Source: Halioglobus japonicus
GTDB lineage: Bacteria; Pseudomonadota; Gammaproteobacteria; Pseudomonadales; Halieaceae
DNA: 64,000 bases
Assembly (NCBI GenBank): GCA_902705825.1
Contig: CACSIL010000034.1
Location: 152,593 to 216,592, forward strand
Direction of reading: 5' to 3'
Part shown: positions 20,113 to 30,501 of the stretch, piece by piece
How positions within the stretch are numbered: the stretch's first letter is position 1
Layout: every line of letters starts with the position of its first letter
Notes under the pieces: model-generated
What the model was told of the DNA's origin: nothing
Databases searched by the model: none
What the model saw: the letters and a program-made list of their open reading frames with translations, nothing else
Made by a program: the position numbers and the translations under genes

Positions 20113-22101
20113 TTACAGTAAAGGCGCTATAACCAGACTGACGATCGCCATAACATTGATAAGAATGTTCATAGCGGGACCCGATGTGTCCTTGAACGGA
20201 TCACCCACGGTATCGCCAACTACCACCGCCGCATGAGTATCGGAACCTTTACCACCGAGGTTACCTTTTTCCACAAATTTTTTCGCATTGTCCCAAGCGC
20301 CTCCGGCGTTGGCCATCATCAGGGCCATCAGTACGCAGGCGAGCAGCGCACCGCCGAGCATGCCACCAAGAGAGGTTGCACCGAGACCAAAGCCTACGAC
20401 GACTGGAGCCGCGACAGCAATCACGCCGGGCAAAATCATTTTGCGCAGTGCAGCGGTCGTTGCAATGTCGACACACTTGGCAGTGTCTGGTTTTGCTTTC
20501 CCTTCCAGCAGGCCTGGAATATCACGAAATTGCCTGCGGATCTCATTGATCATATCGAACGCAGCTTCCCCTACGGCTGTCATCGTAATAGCGGCAATCA
20601 GAAAGGGGATTGTGCCGCCAATAAACATACCAACCAACACCAGAGGATCTGTCAGTTCCAGGTGAAAACCTTGATTATGAGCCTCCACTGTTTCCACGAA
20701 GGCTGCGATGATAGCCAATGCTGCAAGTGCAGCAGCGCCTATCGCAAAACCCTTACCGATAGCAGCGGTAGTATTGCCTACCTCGTCCAGGCCATCAGTG
20801 ATTTTGCGGGTCTCTTCGCCCATGCCCGCCATTTCTGCGATACCGCCGGCATTGTCTGCGACAGGTCCGTAGGCATCAATTGCCATGGTAATGCCGACGG
20901 TAGACAGCATGCCGACAGCGGCGATACCCACACCGTACAATCCCGACAAACCTGTAGAGACGAAAATGATAGCTGCGATGCACAGAACGGGTAAAACAAC
21001 TGACTGCATACCCACCGCCAGACCAGTGATCATAACGGTAGCGGCACCGGTTTCTCCGGATTTAGCGATTTTACGAACGGGTGCACCACCGGTGTAGTAT
21101 TCCGTGATCAAGCCGATTGCCACACCACCTACTGCGCCGCAGATAACGGACCACCAGATATTGGAGTCCAGATCCATTGCGGCGATTAAAAACCAGGCAG
21201 CGATAGCAAAGATAACAGGCGCCAGCATAGTGCCGGTGCGCAGCGCAACTTCTGGCGCGGCCCCTGACCTTGCGCGTACGATTGCGATCCCACAGACGGA
21301 TGCCAACAAACCGATACTGGCCAATGACAGAGGCAGGAACATCATCGCGGCTCGGGTATCCAGAGCAGAGGTCGCCGCAATGGCGATACAAGCGATCATT
21401 GAGCCACAATACGATTCGAAGATATCTGAACCCATGCCGGCGATATCGCCCACGTTATCACCGACATTATCGGCAATAACACCGGGGTTACGCGGGTCGT
21501 CCTCGGGAATGCCGGCTTCTATTTTACCGACAAGGTCAGCGCCGACATCGGCGCTTTTTGTGAAAATACCGCCGCCAACGCGTGAGAACAGCGCAACGAC
21601 AGATGCCCCCATACCAAAGCCGTGGATGGCGTGCATGGTGTCTGGATCACCGCTGAAGTACCAGTACACGCCACCGAGACCGACCAGACCCAGTGCCGCG
21701 ACACACAACCCCATTATGGAGCCGCCGTAAAAGGCGATTGATAGCGCCATACCCTGACCGTGCGTATGCGCTGCGACCGCCGTGCGCACATTGGCCTTGG
21801 TTGCAGCAAACATACCTAGATAACCCGCTGTGGCAGAGGACAGCGCACCCACCAGAAAAGCGATAGCCGTGTTGATTCCCAGCGGTGAGACAAAAATAGC
21901 CACAAGAATTACCAGAGCAAACATCGATAGCATCGAATATTCGCGCCGCATAAATACCATCGCACCCAGATGGATCTGGTCGCCGATGTCTTTTACGGCA
22001 CCGTCGCCGTGATTGTGGCGTACCATGATGTGGTAGATGATGAAGGCAATGAAGAGGCCAACGAGGCCAATGGTAGGGGGAAGAGCAAAGAATTCGGACA
22101 T
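20113..22101 (-). CDS. hppA: Ion-translocating membrane pyrophosphatase
   Basis: Polytopic enzyme that couples hydrolysis of cytoplasmic pyrophosphate to H+ or Na+ pumping. The 662-residue product shows the catalytic loop signatures [21 protein letters not shown] (near 187-207, in two overlapping parts) and [16 protein letters not shown], plus many transmembrane helices. The segment [14 protein letters not shown] has Ala and Gly where K+-independent enzymes have Lys and Thr (GNTTKAVTKG), so the K+-dependent class is indicated. The pumped ion cannot be told with confidence. RBS AAGGGAG precedes the ATG. It is the largest gene of the mnmE-mnmG insertion. Confidence 0.95.
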   Translation of the reverse strand: MSEFFALPPTIGLVGLFIAFIIYHIMVRHNHGDGAVKDIGDQIHLGAMVFMRREYSMLSMFALVILVAIFVSPLGINTAIAFLVGALSSATAGYLGMFAATKANVRTAVAAHTHGQGMALSIAFYGGSIMGLCVAALGLVGLGGVYWYFSGDPDTMHAIHGFGMGASVVALFSRVGGGIFTKSADVGADLVGKIEAGIPEDDPRNPGVIADNVGDNVGDIAGMGSDIFESYCGSMIACIAIAATSALDTRAAMMFLPLSLASIGLLASVCGIAIVRARSGAAPEVALRTGTMLAPVIFAIAAWFLIAAMDLDSNIWWSVICGAVGGVAIGLITEYYTGGAPVRKIAKSGETGAATVMITGLAVGMQSVVLPVLCIAAIIFVSTGLSGLYGVGIAAVGMLSTVGITMAIDAYGPVADNAGGIAEMAGMGEETRKITDGLDEVGNTTAAIGKGFAIGAAALAALAIIAAFVETVEAHNQGFHLELTDPLVLVGMFIGGTIPFLIAAITMTAVGEAAFDMINEIRRQFRDIPGLLEGKAKPDTAKCVDIATTAALRKMILPGVIAVAAPVVVGFGLGATSLGGMLGGALLACVLMALMMANAGGAWDNAKKFVEKGNLGGKGSDTHAAVVVGDTVGDPFKDTSGPAMNILINVMAIVSLVIAPLL

Positions 22102-22201
22102 ATTCTGACTCCCTTATTATAGTATTTATACTACACACTTCATGCTACCTAAATAGAGGCAACAGTGACAAGTGAAAGAAAAGTCGGGAATTCGGGCATA
22201 A

Positions 22202-23044
22202 ATGAAACACAATGATGGCAGGTTTACCGGCGCCGCTGGGCGATCGATCTATTTTCAATGCTGGGCGCCGGAAGTGGCGCCGAAGGCTGTTCTTCTGGTG
22301 GCCCATGGCGCTGGAGAACACAGCGCGCGCTATAGATCACTGGCGCAGTTTTTCACCGGGCATAACTTTGTCGTAGCGGCGCTGGATCACTCCGGGCATG
22401 GCTATTCGGAAGGTATTCCAGGACACATCGGGTCATTTGATGACTATTTGACGGATTTGAGTACGTTTCACCGACAAATTTCTGAACAGTTTACCGCTCT
22501 GCCGGTGATACTTCTGGGGCACAGTATGGGTGGCCTGATAGCGTGCAACTATCTGCTGCGTCATCAGGCAGAGTTCGTTGGCGCAGTGCTGTCCGGTCCC
22601 GCCATAATGACGGATCTGGAGCCCGGGTTTGTACAGATGTCTCTGCTTCGCCTGCTGGCGGTGCTGATGCCCTGGTTGGGCATGCTTAAACTTGATCCCG
22701 CCGGAGTGAGCCGGGACCCCAAGGTTGTCGAGGACTATATTGCCGACCCACTGGTGCATCATGGAAAAATGTCCGCCTGTATGCTGCGCGAACTGTTCTC
22801 CGGTATGCATATGGTGCAGACCAAGGCCGCTGACATTACTCTACCCATACTTATTCTTCATGGCGGTGAAGATGCGATGACTTCACCGCAGGGATCACGC
22901 TTTTTGCAGGAAAACATCGGTTCCAGTGACAAGACCCTGAAAATCTACCCGCAGCTGTATCACGAGATTTTTAATGAGCCAGAGCGGGCGCAAGTTCTCG
23001 ACGATGTCTTAACCTGGTGTGAAGCTCACTTGGCCGGGGTATGA
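22202..23044 (+). CDS. Alpha/beta hydrolase, monoacylglycerol-lipase-like
   Basis: Serine hydrolase of the lysophospholipase/monoacylglycerol lipase (PldB/Hydrolase_4) group. The 280-residue product has the oxyanion region HGAGEHSARY (35-44), the nucleophile elbow GHSMGG with Ser108, the acid Asp224 in HGGEDAMTSP, and His254 in YPQLYHEIFNE, so the catalytic triad is complete. No signal peptide is seen, which suggests a cytoplasmic enzyme acting on glycerides or related esters. It is divergent from hppA across 100 bp and ends 118 bp before mnmG. The exact substrate is not known. Confidence 0.88.
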   Translation: MKHNDGRFTGAAGRSIYFQCWAPEVAPKAVLLVAHGAGEHSARYRSLAQFFTGHNFVVAALDHSGHGYSEGIPGHIGSFDDYLTDLSTFHRQISEQFTALPVILLGHSMGGLIACNYLLRHQAEFVGAVLSGPAIMTDLEPGFVQMSLLRLLAVLMPWLGMLKLDPAGVSRDPKVVEDYIADPLVHHGKMSACMLRELFSGMHMVQTKAADITLPILILHGGEDAMTSPQGSRFLQENIGSSDKTLKIYPQLYHEIFNEPERAQVLDDVLTWCEAHLAGV

Positions 23045-23089
23045 AGCAGGGCTATAACCGGGGCTGCGCACAAGGCTATCGAACAAATT

Positions 23090-23118
23090 TTGAACAATGG
23101 CCCTTGCCTGCGTATAAT
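23090..23118 (+). promoter_or_regulatory. Sigma-70 promoter of mnmG
   Basis: TTGAAC (23090-23095), a 17-bp spacer, and TATAAT (23113-23118), 45 bp before the chosen mnmG start. The hexamers and spacing are identical to those upstream of atpI. Confidence 0.75.
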
Positions 23119-23162
23119 CCCCGCCCCGCAAAACAGTGTATGTTTGGCATATGAGGCCGCAA

Positions 23163-25094
23163 GTGGAATACGAACAGCATTTTGAAGTGATCGTGATCGG
23201 GGGCGGCCATGCTGGCACCGAGGCGAGTCTTGCTGCCGCGCGCATTGGTTGTCGAACACTGCTGCTCACACACAGTGTGGATACACTGGGGCAGATGTCG
23301 TGTAACCCGGCTATCGGTGGCATCGGCAAAAGCCACCTGGTAAAAGAGATTGATGCCCTCGGAGGTGCGATGGCTCGCGCCACTGACCGGGCCGGTATAC
23401 AGTTTCGCGTACTGAACCGGCGCAAAGGACCGGCTGTGCGAGCCACACGAGCCCAGGCAGATCGTGTTCTGTACCGAAATGCGATTCGCCAGTTGCTGGA
23501 ATCGCAGCCCAATCTGTCTATTTTTCAGCAGCCCGTGGATGACTTGCTGATAGAAAATGGGCGTATTGCCGGTGTCGTAACGCAGATGGGCCTCGTTTTT
23601 CGTGCGCCGCGCGTGGTGCTTACCACGGGAACGTTTCTTGGTGGGAAGATCCACATCGGCCTGGAAAACAGTGCCGGGGGCCGCGCCGGAGATCCGCCGT
23701 CAATTGCATTGGCGCAGCGGCTTCGTGAATTGCCCTTTCGTGTTGAGCGCCTGAAAACAGGGACTCCACCAAGGATCGATGCGCGCAGTGTCGATTTTTC
23801 CGATCTTGAAGAGCAATGGGGTGACACGCCGGAACCGGTGATGTCATATCTGGGTAGCACGGCAGAACATCCCGAACAGCGCTGCTGCTGGGTGACCTAC
23901 ACCAATGAGAAAACACACGAAATCATTCGCGGTGGTCTGGATCGCTCGCCCATGTACTCAGGGGTCATAGAAGGCGTGGGCCCTCGCTACTGTCCCAGCA
24001 TCGAGGATAAGATTCATCGCTTTGCCGATAAAAATTCCCACCAGGTATTTATCGAGCCCGAGGGCCTGACAACGCGTGAGCTGTATCCCAATGGTATTTC
24101 AACCAGCCTGCCTTTTGATGTGCAGGTAGAGCTGGTGCGCTCTATCAAGGGTTTTGAAAACGCGCATATCACGCGGCCCGGATATGCGATTGAATATGAT
24201 TTCTTTGACCCGCGCGACCTCAACTCATCGCTGGAAACCAAAGCCCTGCCGGGTTTGTACTTTGCCGGACAGATCAACGGGACTACCGGATATGAAGAAG
24301 CTGCTGCGCAGGGGTTGCTGGCGGGCTTGAATGCTGCACTGGCAGCGCGCGGCGAAGCGCCCTGGTGCCCGCGCCGTGATGAAGCCTATATCGGCGTTCT
24401 GGTAGACGATCTGATCACTATGGGCACACTGGAGCCCTACCGGATGTTTACTTCCCGGGCGGAATACCGCCTGTTGCTGCGCGAAGATAACGCTGATTTG
24501 CGCCTTACAGAAAAAGGCCGGACTTTGGGTCTGGTGGACGATGAGCGCTGGTCCCGTTTTGAACGGAAGCGCGAGGCGATTGAGCTGGAAACTGCCCGCC
24601 TGGCTACCAGTTGGATTCATCCTAATACACCGCAAGCTGAGGCTTTGGCAGGCAAGTTGAAGAACCCGATTTCCAGAGAGTATTCTCTGGCGGAACTGTT
24701 GAAACGGCCAGAACTGCAGTATGCCGATCTCGCCGGGCTGGTCGGGGAACCGATCTCCGATCCACAGGCGGCAGAACAGGTGGAAATACAGGCCAAATAC
24801 GCCGGGTATATAGATCGACAGCAGGAAGACATTGAACGACTGCGACGCAATGAGAATACATTGCTGCCGACGGATCTTGATTACAACGCGGTTGATGGAT
24901 TGTCCAATGAGGTAAAACAGAAGTTAGCGGCTGCCCGTCCGGATACTCTGGCGCGAGCTGGTCGTGTGCCAGGCGTTACGGCGGCGGCGATCGCACTGTT
25001 GCTGATTTACCTCAAAAAGCGCGGCGCCTTCTCCAGTTCGGAACAGCAAGGCGGCGATCAATCCGACCCCGACAACCAACGCAAGCTGGCCTGA
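23163..25094 (+). CDS. mnmG: tRNA uridine-5-carboxymethylaminomethyl modification enzyme MnmG
   Basis: FAD enzyme (GidA) that works in a complex with MnmE on wobble uridines. The N-terminal dinucleotide fold [10 protein letters not shown] follows residue 12. Other conserved parts are [28 protein letters not shown] and the C-terminal helical MnmE-binding domain, ending near [11 protein letters not shown]. The frame opens at a GTG at 23136 and also has an ATG at 23151, but the GTG at 23163 is chosen: it gives [15 protein letters not shown], with the same spacing as E. coli MFYPDPFDVIIIGGG, and has TGAGG seven bases upstream. That makes 643 residues. rsmG follows after one base. Confidence 0.96.
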   Translation: MEYEQHFEVIVIGGGHAGTEASLAAARIGCRTLLLTHSVDTLGQMSCNPAIGGIGKSHLVKEIDALGGAMARATDRAGIQFRVLNRRKGPAVRATRAQADRVLYRNAIRQLLESQPNLSIFQQPVDDLLIENGRIAGVVTQMGLVFRAPRVVLTTGTFLGGKIHIGLENSAGGRAGDPPSIALAQRLRELPFRVERLKTGTPPRIDARSVDFSDLEEQWGDTPEPVMSYLGSTAEHPEQRCCWVTYTNEKTHEIIRGGLDRSPMYSGVIEGVGPRYCPSIEDKIHRFADKNSHQVFIEPEGLTTRELYPNGISTSLPFDVQVELVRSIKGFENAHITRPGYAIEYDFFDPRDLNSSLETKALPGLYFAGQINGTTGYEEAAAQGLLAGLNAALAARGEAPWCPRRDEAYIGVLVDDLITMGTLEPYRMFTSRAEYRLLLREDNADLRLTEKGRTLGLVDDERWSRFERKREAIELETARLATSWIHPNTPQAEALAGKLKNPISREYSLAELLKRPELQYADLAGLVGEPISDPQAAEQVEIQAKYAGYIDRQQEDIERLRRNENTLLPTDLDYNAVDGLSNEVKQKLAAARPDTLARAGRVPGVTAAAIALLLIYLKKRGAFSSSEQQGGDQSDPDNQRKLA

Positions 25095-25095
25095 G

Positions 25096-25722
25096 TTGGA
25101 GTCGCAGCTTACTTCGCTGTTGCAGCAGGGTTGCGATGATCTTGAGCTGGCTGTTGATGACGCGCAGCGACAGCAGCTACTCGATTATCTAGCACTACTT
25201 GCCAAGTGGAATAAAGCCTACAATCTCACGGCCGTGCGCGACGAGGCGCAAATGGTGACTCGCCACCTGCTGGACAGTCTGGCCATTGCGCCTTTTATCA
25301 ACAGACAGCGGCTGATCGATGTCGGTACTGGCGCGGGTTTGCCTGGGGTGCCTCTGGCGATACTGTTTCCACAGCGCGAATTCCATTTGCTGGACAGCAA
25401 CGGCAAGAAGACCCGGTTTCTTTTTCAGGTGAAAACAGCCCTTGGCTTGGATAATATGGCTGTGCACCATAGCCGCGTGGAGGCTTTTCGCGCCGCTGAG
25501 CCTTACGATGCAGTGCTATCTCGCGCTTTTGCATCTTTGCAGGATATGGTGCAAGGTTGCCGCCACTTGTTGGCTCCCGATGGTTGTTTTCTGGCCATGA
25601 AAGGACAGCTTCCCTCTGAGGAGTTGGCGCCGTTGAGCCAGGATTATCCAGAGAGTGCGATTTACCCGCTGTGCGTGCCGGGATTGGATGAACAGCGCCA
25701 CCTGGTGGTGCTCGCGCGATAG
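25096..25722 (+). CDS. rsmG: 16S rRNA (guanine527-N7)-methyltransferase RsmG
   Basis: SAM-dependent methyltransferase (GidB) that makes m7G527 in 16S rRNA; loss gives low-level streptomycin resistance in several bacteria. The 208-residue product has KWNKAYNLTAVRD (about 40), the SAM-binding DVGTGAGLPGVPLAI (about 75), and the conserved LSRAFASLQDMV. The start is TTG, one base after the mnmG stop, and gives an N-terminus of the usual length, so translation is probably coupled to mnmG. parA follows. Confidence 0.95.
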   Translation: MESQLTSLLQQGCDDLELAVDDAQRQQLLDYLALLAKWNKAYNLTAVRDEAQMVTRHLLDSLAIAPFINRQRLIDVGTGAGLPGVPLAILFPQREFHLLDSNGKKTRFLFQVKTALGLDNMAVHHSRVEAFRAAEPYDAVLSRAFASLQDMVQGCRHLLAPDGCFLAMKGQLPSEELAPLSQDYPESAIYPLCVPGLDEQRHLVVLAR

Positions 25723-25765
25723 TAATGTACGCGTCAACCGTGACAACTTTGCCAGGGATATTACA

Positions 25766-26569
25766 TTGACCAGAATACTCGCAATAGCGAACCAGAAAGG
25801 TGGTGTCGGCAAGACCACGACCTGCGTTAATTTGGCCGCATCACTGGCTGCCATGAAGCAGCGCGTGCTGCTTATCGACCTCGATCCTCAGGGCAATGCG
25901 ACAATGGCCAGTGGCATCGACAAGTATGATATCCAACACAGCATCTACGATGTATTGGTGCATCAGCTGCCGGTTCAGCAGGCCACCCTTGCGGCGGGAG
26001 ACAGCGGCTTCCACGTACTACCCGCCAACGGTGACCTGACGGCTGCAGAAGTCGAGATGCTGTCCATCGAACACAATGAGCGCCGGCTGCGTTTGGCTCT
26101 TTCGAGCGTCGCTGGCCAGTACGATTATGTTCTGATTGATTGCCCACCTTCACTGAATATGCTGACAGTCAATGCTCTGGCAGCGGCCGATGGCGTGATT
26201 ATCGCAATGCAGTGTGAGTACTTTGCGCTGGAGGGTTTGGCGGCGCTGGTGCGCACTATCGAGGGCGTGGCCGAGACTATCAACAGTAAACTGCAGATCG
26301 AGGGCATATTGCGCACGATGTACGATCCGCGTAACAGCCTTACCACCGATGTGTCCTCTCAGTTGCGCGCGCATTTTGGCGACAAAGTGTACCGCACCGT
26401 TGTACCGCGTAATGTGCGCCTGGCGGAGGCACCCAGCCATGGTGTGCCCGCGATGTACTACGATAAGAACTCCCGCGGCTCCAAAGCGTATATGGCACTG
26501 GCCGGAGAGATTATCCGACGCTGGGAACAGCAGGCTGCGCAGCAGCCTGGCCACCGTGCAGTGACCTGA
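25766..26569 (+). CDS. parA: Chromosome partitioning ATPase ParA
   Basis: Deviant Walker A ATPase (Soj family) that binds DNA dynamically and moves ParB-parS complexes. The motif KGGVGKTT lies at residues 10-17, and Walker B-like DYVLIDCPPSL near 112-122. The open frame begins upstream inside rsmG, but the real start is the TTG at 25766: it is preceded by AGGGA with a 7-base spacer and gives MTRILAIANQKGG, the usual ParA N-terminus. Length 267 residues. parB follows after 32 bp, and two parS sites lie in recF, so a complete ParABS set is present. Confidence 0.96.
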   Translation: MTRILAIANQKGGVGKTTTCVNLAASLAAMKQRVLLIDLDPQGNATMASGIDKYDIQHSIYDVLVHQLPVQQATLAAGDSGFHVLPANGDLTAAEVEMLSIEHNERRLRLALSSVAGQYDYVLIDCPPSLNMLTVNALAAADGVIIAMQCEYFALEGLAALVRTIEGVAETINSKLQIEGILRTMYDPRNSLTTDVSSQLRAHFGDKVYRTVVPRNVRLAEAPSHGVPAMYYDKNSRGSKAYMALAGEIIRRWEQQAAQQPGHRAVT

Positions 26570-26601
26570 TATGCTAAAGCCTGAGAAACCGGAGAACGTT
26601 G

Positions 26602-27501
26602 ATGTCTGCTAGAAAACGGGGTTTAGGCCGCGGCCTTGATGCGCTGTTGGGTGCCGGAAAAGCCGCGCAACCTGCCAGTGCCAGTGTACCTGGGCCCGAA
26701 GGCGAGGTAGTCGCTGTTGCGGCAGAAGAACTGCTGCGGGAGTTGCCGGTTGACCTAATTCAGCGCGGTAAATACCAGCCACGTCGGGATATGGAGCCTG
26801 AGTCACTGCGCGAGCTCGCCGACAGCATCATCGCACAAGGCGTTATGCAGCCTATTGTCGTGAGGCCTATTTCCGATAAGAAATTTGAAATTATTGCCGG
26901 TGAGCGCCGCTGGCGCGCAACGCAACTGGCCGGGCTCGATGTGATACCCGCTGTAGTGCGCGATGTATCTGATCAGGCAGCGATTGCGATGGCGCTTATC
27001 GAGAATATTCAGCGCGAAGACCTCAACCCCATTGAAGAAGCGGCTTCCCTGGCGCGCCTGCAACAGGAGTTCGAGCTGACACAGCAGGAAGTGGCAACCG
27101 CCGTCGGTAAATCCCGTTCTACCGTGGCCAACCTTTTGCGGTTAATGACGTTGCAGGAAGATGTGCGCAGGCTGGTAGAGCATGGCGATCTGGAAATGGG
27201 CCACGCCCGTGCACTGCTTGGACTGGAGGGACCCCGGCAGTCCCAGGCCGCGCGCACGGTGGTGGGCAAAGGACTGACTGTGCGCCAGACAGAGGCCTTG
27301 GTGCGCAATCTGTTGGCAGACAAACCGCAGCCGACACAGACCACGCAGCTCGACCCCAATATCCGGCATCTGCAGGATGATTTGTCGCAGCGTCTCGGTG
27401 CCGCAGTCACCATTAAACACGGTGCGAAAGGTCGGGGAAAACTGGTGTTGTCCTACAACAGCCTTGATGAACTCGACGGAATACTGAGTCACATCAAATA
27501 A
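26602..27501 (+). CDS. parB: Chromosome partitioning protein ParB
   Basis: CTP-dependent DNA clamp that loads at parS and spreads. The 299-residue product has the N-terminal ParA-stimulating basic tail (SARKRGLGRGLDALLG). Its CTP-binding motifs are RRDMEPESLRELADSI (box I region) and AGERRWRA (box II, near 99-106). The helix-turn-helix is ENIQREDLNPIEEA through GKSRSTVANLLRL, and there is a C-terminal dimer domain. The ATG at 26602 (RBS GGAG, spacer 7) is preferred over the TTG immediately before it. The cognate sites are the two parS palindromes at 9660 and 10296. Confidence 0.96.
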   Translation: MSARKRGLGRGLDALLGAGKAAQPASASVPGPEGEVVAVAAEELLRELPVDLIQRGKYQPRRDMEPESLRELADSIIAQGVMQPIVVRPISDKKFEIIAGERRWRATQLAGLDVIPAVVRDVSDQAAIAMALIENIQREDLNPIEEAASLARLQQEFELTQQEVATAVGKSRSTVANLLRLMTLQEDVRRLVEHGDLEMGHARALLGLEGPRQSQAARTVVGKGLTVRQTEALVRNLLADKPQPTQTTQLDPNIRHLQDDLSQRLGAAVTIKHGAKGRGKLVLSYNSLDELDGILSHIK

Positions 27502-27813
27502 ATTGCCCCACGGGAGAATTTCGACGCCCCTAGTTGTCCTGATAGCCGATTGACCGAGGTATCATCGTCGCGGCTTATGACCACACGATCTAGTAGTCGT
27601 TTTTCAGCTAGATACAACATGCTGTATAGCACTGACGAATGGTTTGGAGCGAGCAAAATTTTGTGGAGAAAATGCCTCGAACTGCGCCAATATTTATCGA
27701 GATTGCAGGCAACGGCAGGTTGAACCGGCCCTGTAATCCCCCTATAATGCGCGCCCGAATCGAGTAACAACCCCGAAGAAGTTCGTGATGAGGGGACGAA
27801 TTGCGAGGCGCTG
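27502..27813. other. parB-atpI spacer carrying the atp promoter
   Basis: A 312-bp gap on the leading strand. Apart from the promoter near its 3' end (27720-27748) nothing specific was recognised: no hairpin with a T-run follows parB, and no RNA gene or DnaA box was seen. Antisense open frames here look like chance. Confidence 0.6.
27720..27748 (+). promoter_or_regulatory. Sigma-70 promoter of the ATP synthase operon
   Basis: TTGAAC (27720-27725), exactly 17 bp, then TATAAT (27743-27748), 65 bp before the atpI start. It is the best consensus promoter in the window, fitting a highly expressed operon. Confidence 0.78.
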
Positions 27814-28203
27814 ATGACTGGTGCTGAAATAGCACGCCCTCCGGTTCACCGTATTACCCTGGCACAACTGGCGCTACTTGGCTTGCTTAGCCTGGCAGTG
27901 CACGCGGTTAATACGGTTGTGGCGTACTCGGTGCTTTGCGGCGGCTTGATCGCTATAGTGCCGCAGGCTTATTTCGCGATGCTCGCATTCAGGTGGCGAG
28001 GAGCGCAATCAGCAAATGAAATTGCTCGATCCAGCTACGCCGGAGTGCTGGGCAAGTTTATGTTGAGCATTGCCGGTTTTGCGCTGGTGTTTGCAGTAGT
28101 ACGGCCGATAAGCGGCCCTGCAGTATTCGCGGGTTACCTGACGATGCTGGTGGCTCAAATTACAGGAAGTTGGATGTTGCTGACACGCAACCAACGGAAA
28201 TAG
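27814..28203 (+). CDS. atpI: ATP synthase assembly protein AtpI
   Basis: Small membrane protein encoded first in proteobacterial atp operons; it aids assembly of the c-ring but is not part of the mature enzyme. The 129-residue product has four hydrophobic helices, including ALLGLLSLAVHAVNTVVAY and LSIAGFALVFAVV. This fits the AtpI/subunit I family, which is poorly conserved at sequence level. The ATG has GAGGCG upstream. The identity rests partly on position directly before atpB. Confidence 0.88.
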   Translation: MTGAEIARPPVHRITLAQLALLGLLSLAVHAVNTVVAYSVLCGGLIAIVPQAYFAMLAFRWRGAQSANEIARSSYAGVLGKFMLSIAGFALVFAVVRPISGPAVFAGYLTMLVAQITGSWMLLTRNQRK

Positions 28204-28225
28204 ATAGACGCGAGTGTTTTGATAG

Positions 28226-29107
<882 letters not shown>

Positions 29108-29146
29108 TTTACTTTAACTTTTAAGCTTTGCTTAATTTAACGCTAG

Positions 29147-29386
<240 letters not shown>

Positions 29387-29451
29387 TACAACCACCGACA
29401 GGAATGGGGCCGTCATGAGTACGGCCCTTCATAATCTGTGAGGAGCACGGC

Positions 29452-29922
29452 GTGAATATTAATCTTACGCTTATCGGGCAGATGGTCGCCTTTGTCTGCT
29501 TTGTCATGTTCTGCATGAAGTATGTATGGCCGCCTCTTTTGGCTGCTATGGCAGAGCGGGAAAAGAAGATTGCTGACGGTCTAGCGGCTGCTGACCGCGC
29601 CAGCCACGATCTTGAGTTAGCCCAGGAAAAGGCAGTAGAACGCCTTAAAGATGCCAAGCATGAAGCTGCAAGCATCGTGGACGCGGCCAATAAGCGCGGC
29701 GCCCAGCTTGTAGAAGAAGCAAAGCAGGCTGCCGTCGTGGAAGCAGATCGCGTCAAGGCTGCGGCTCATGCTGAAATTGAGCAGGAATCGAATCGTGCCA
29801 AGGAACAGCTTCGAGGTCAGGTTGCTGCGTTAGCACTGGCTGGAGCAGAAAAGGTTCTGGGCGCGGAAATTGATCGGTCGGCACACGCTGAACTGGTCGA
29901 CAAACTGGCTGCAGAGCTTTAG
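29452..29922 (+). CDS. atpF: F0F1 ATP synthase subunit b
   Basis: Peripheral stalk subunit, normally a dimer, linking the membrane part to F1. The 156-residue product has one N-terminal membrane helix (about 4-25) and a long charged helix typical of b ([22 protein letters not shown] and onward). The length equals E. coli b (156). The start is GTG with AGGAG eight bases upstream. Spacing to atpH is 12 bp. Confidence 0.97.
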   Translation: MNINLTLIGQMVAFVCFVMFCMKYVWPPLLAAMAEREKKIADGLAAADRASHDLELAQEKAVERLKDAKHEAASIVDAANKRGAQLVEEAKQAAVVEADRVKAAAHAEIEQESNRAKEQLRGQVAALALAGAEKVLGAEIDRSAHAELVDKLAAEL

Positions 29923-29934
29923 GGCGAGGATGCT

Positions 29935-30471
29935 ATGGCAGAATTAAGCACACTCGCGCGACCCTATGCCAGAGCTGCTTTCGAGTATGCCCGTGACAGC
30001 AAGCAGCTGTCGCAATGGGCTGAGCAGTTGGCAACGGTGGCGGCGGTTGCGTCGGACAAGGATCTGGAAGCGGCACTCAATGATCCTTCATTGACAGCCG
30101 AACAACAGGCCAAAATGCTAAGCGATGTGTGCGGTGACGCGCTGGACGCCCAAGCGCGCAATTTCATATCAGTGCTGGCCGCCAATAAGCGCCTGGCATT
30201 GTTGCCGCAAATTTATACCTTGTTCGCACAGTACAAAGCCAACCAGGAAAAAACCGTCGATGTCGAAGTGGTATCAGCCTTCGATCTGGCAGGTGAAGCG
30301 CGCGACAAACTGGCCGCTGTGCTGGGTAAAAAACTTGAACGCGAAGTAGAAGTTCGCACTACCACTGACAGCAATCTGCTCGGTGGTGTATTAATCAGGG
30401 CCGGTGATCTGGTGATCGATGGCTCCATACGTGGGCGGCTGAACAAGCTGTCTGCAGCAATGAATTCCTAG
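29935..30471 (+). CDS. atpH: F0F1 ATP synthase subunit delta
   Basis: Stalk subunit on top of the alpha3-beta3 hexamer that binds subunit b. The 178-residue product begins AELSTLARPYARAAFEYA, the family-typical start, and ends with the conserved LLGGVLIRAGDLVIDGSIRG segment (about 145-166). The RBS GGCGAGGA precedes the ATG. It lies between atpF and atpA in standard order. Confidence 0.97.
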   Translation: MAELSTLARPYARAAFEYARDSKQLSQWAEQLATVAAVASDKDLEAALNDPSLTAEQQAKMLSDVCGDALDAQARNFISVLAANKRLALLPQIYTLFAQYKANQEKTVDVEVVSAFDLAGEARDKLAAVLGKKLEREVEVRTTTDSNLLGGVLIRAGDLVIDGSIRGRLNKLSAAMNS

Positions 30472-30501
30472 ACATACAGACTTAGGATTGAGGATTAGAG
30501 C

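Noticed and set aside
27489-27835. Antisense open frames in the parB-atpI spacer
   Set aside because: They cross the atp promoter, show no family features and have no RBS.
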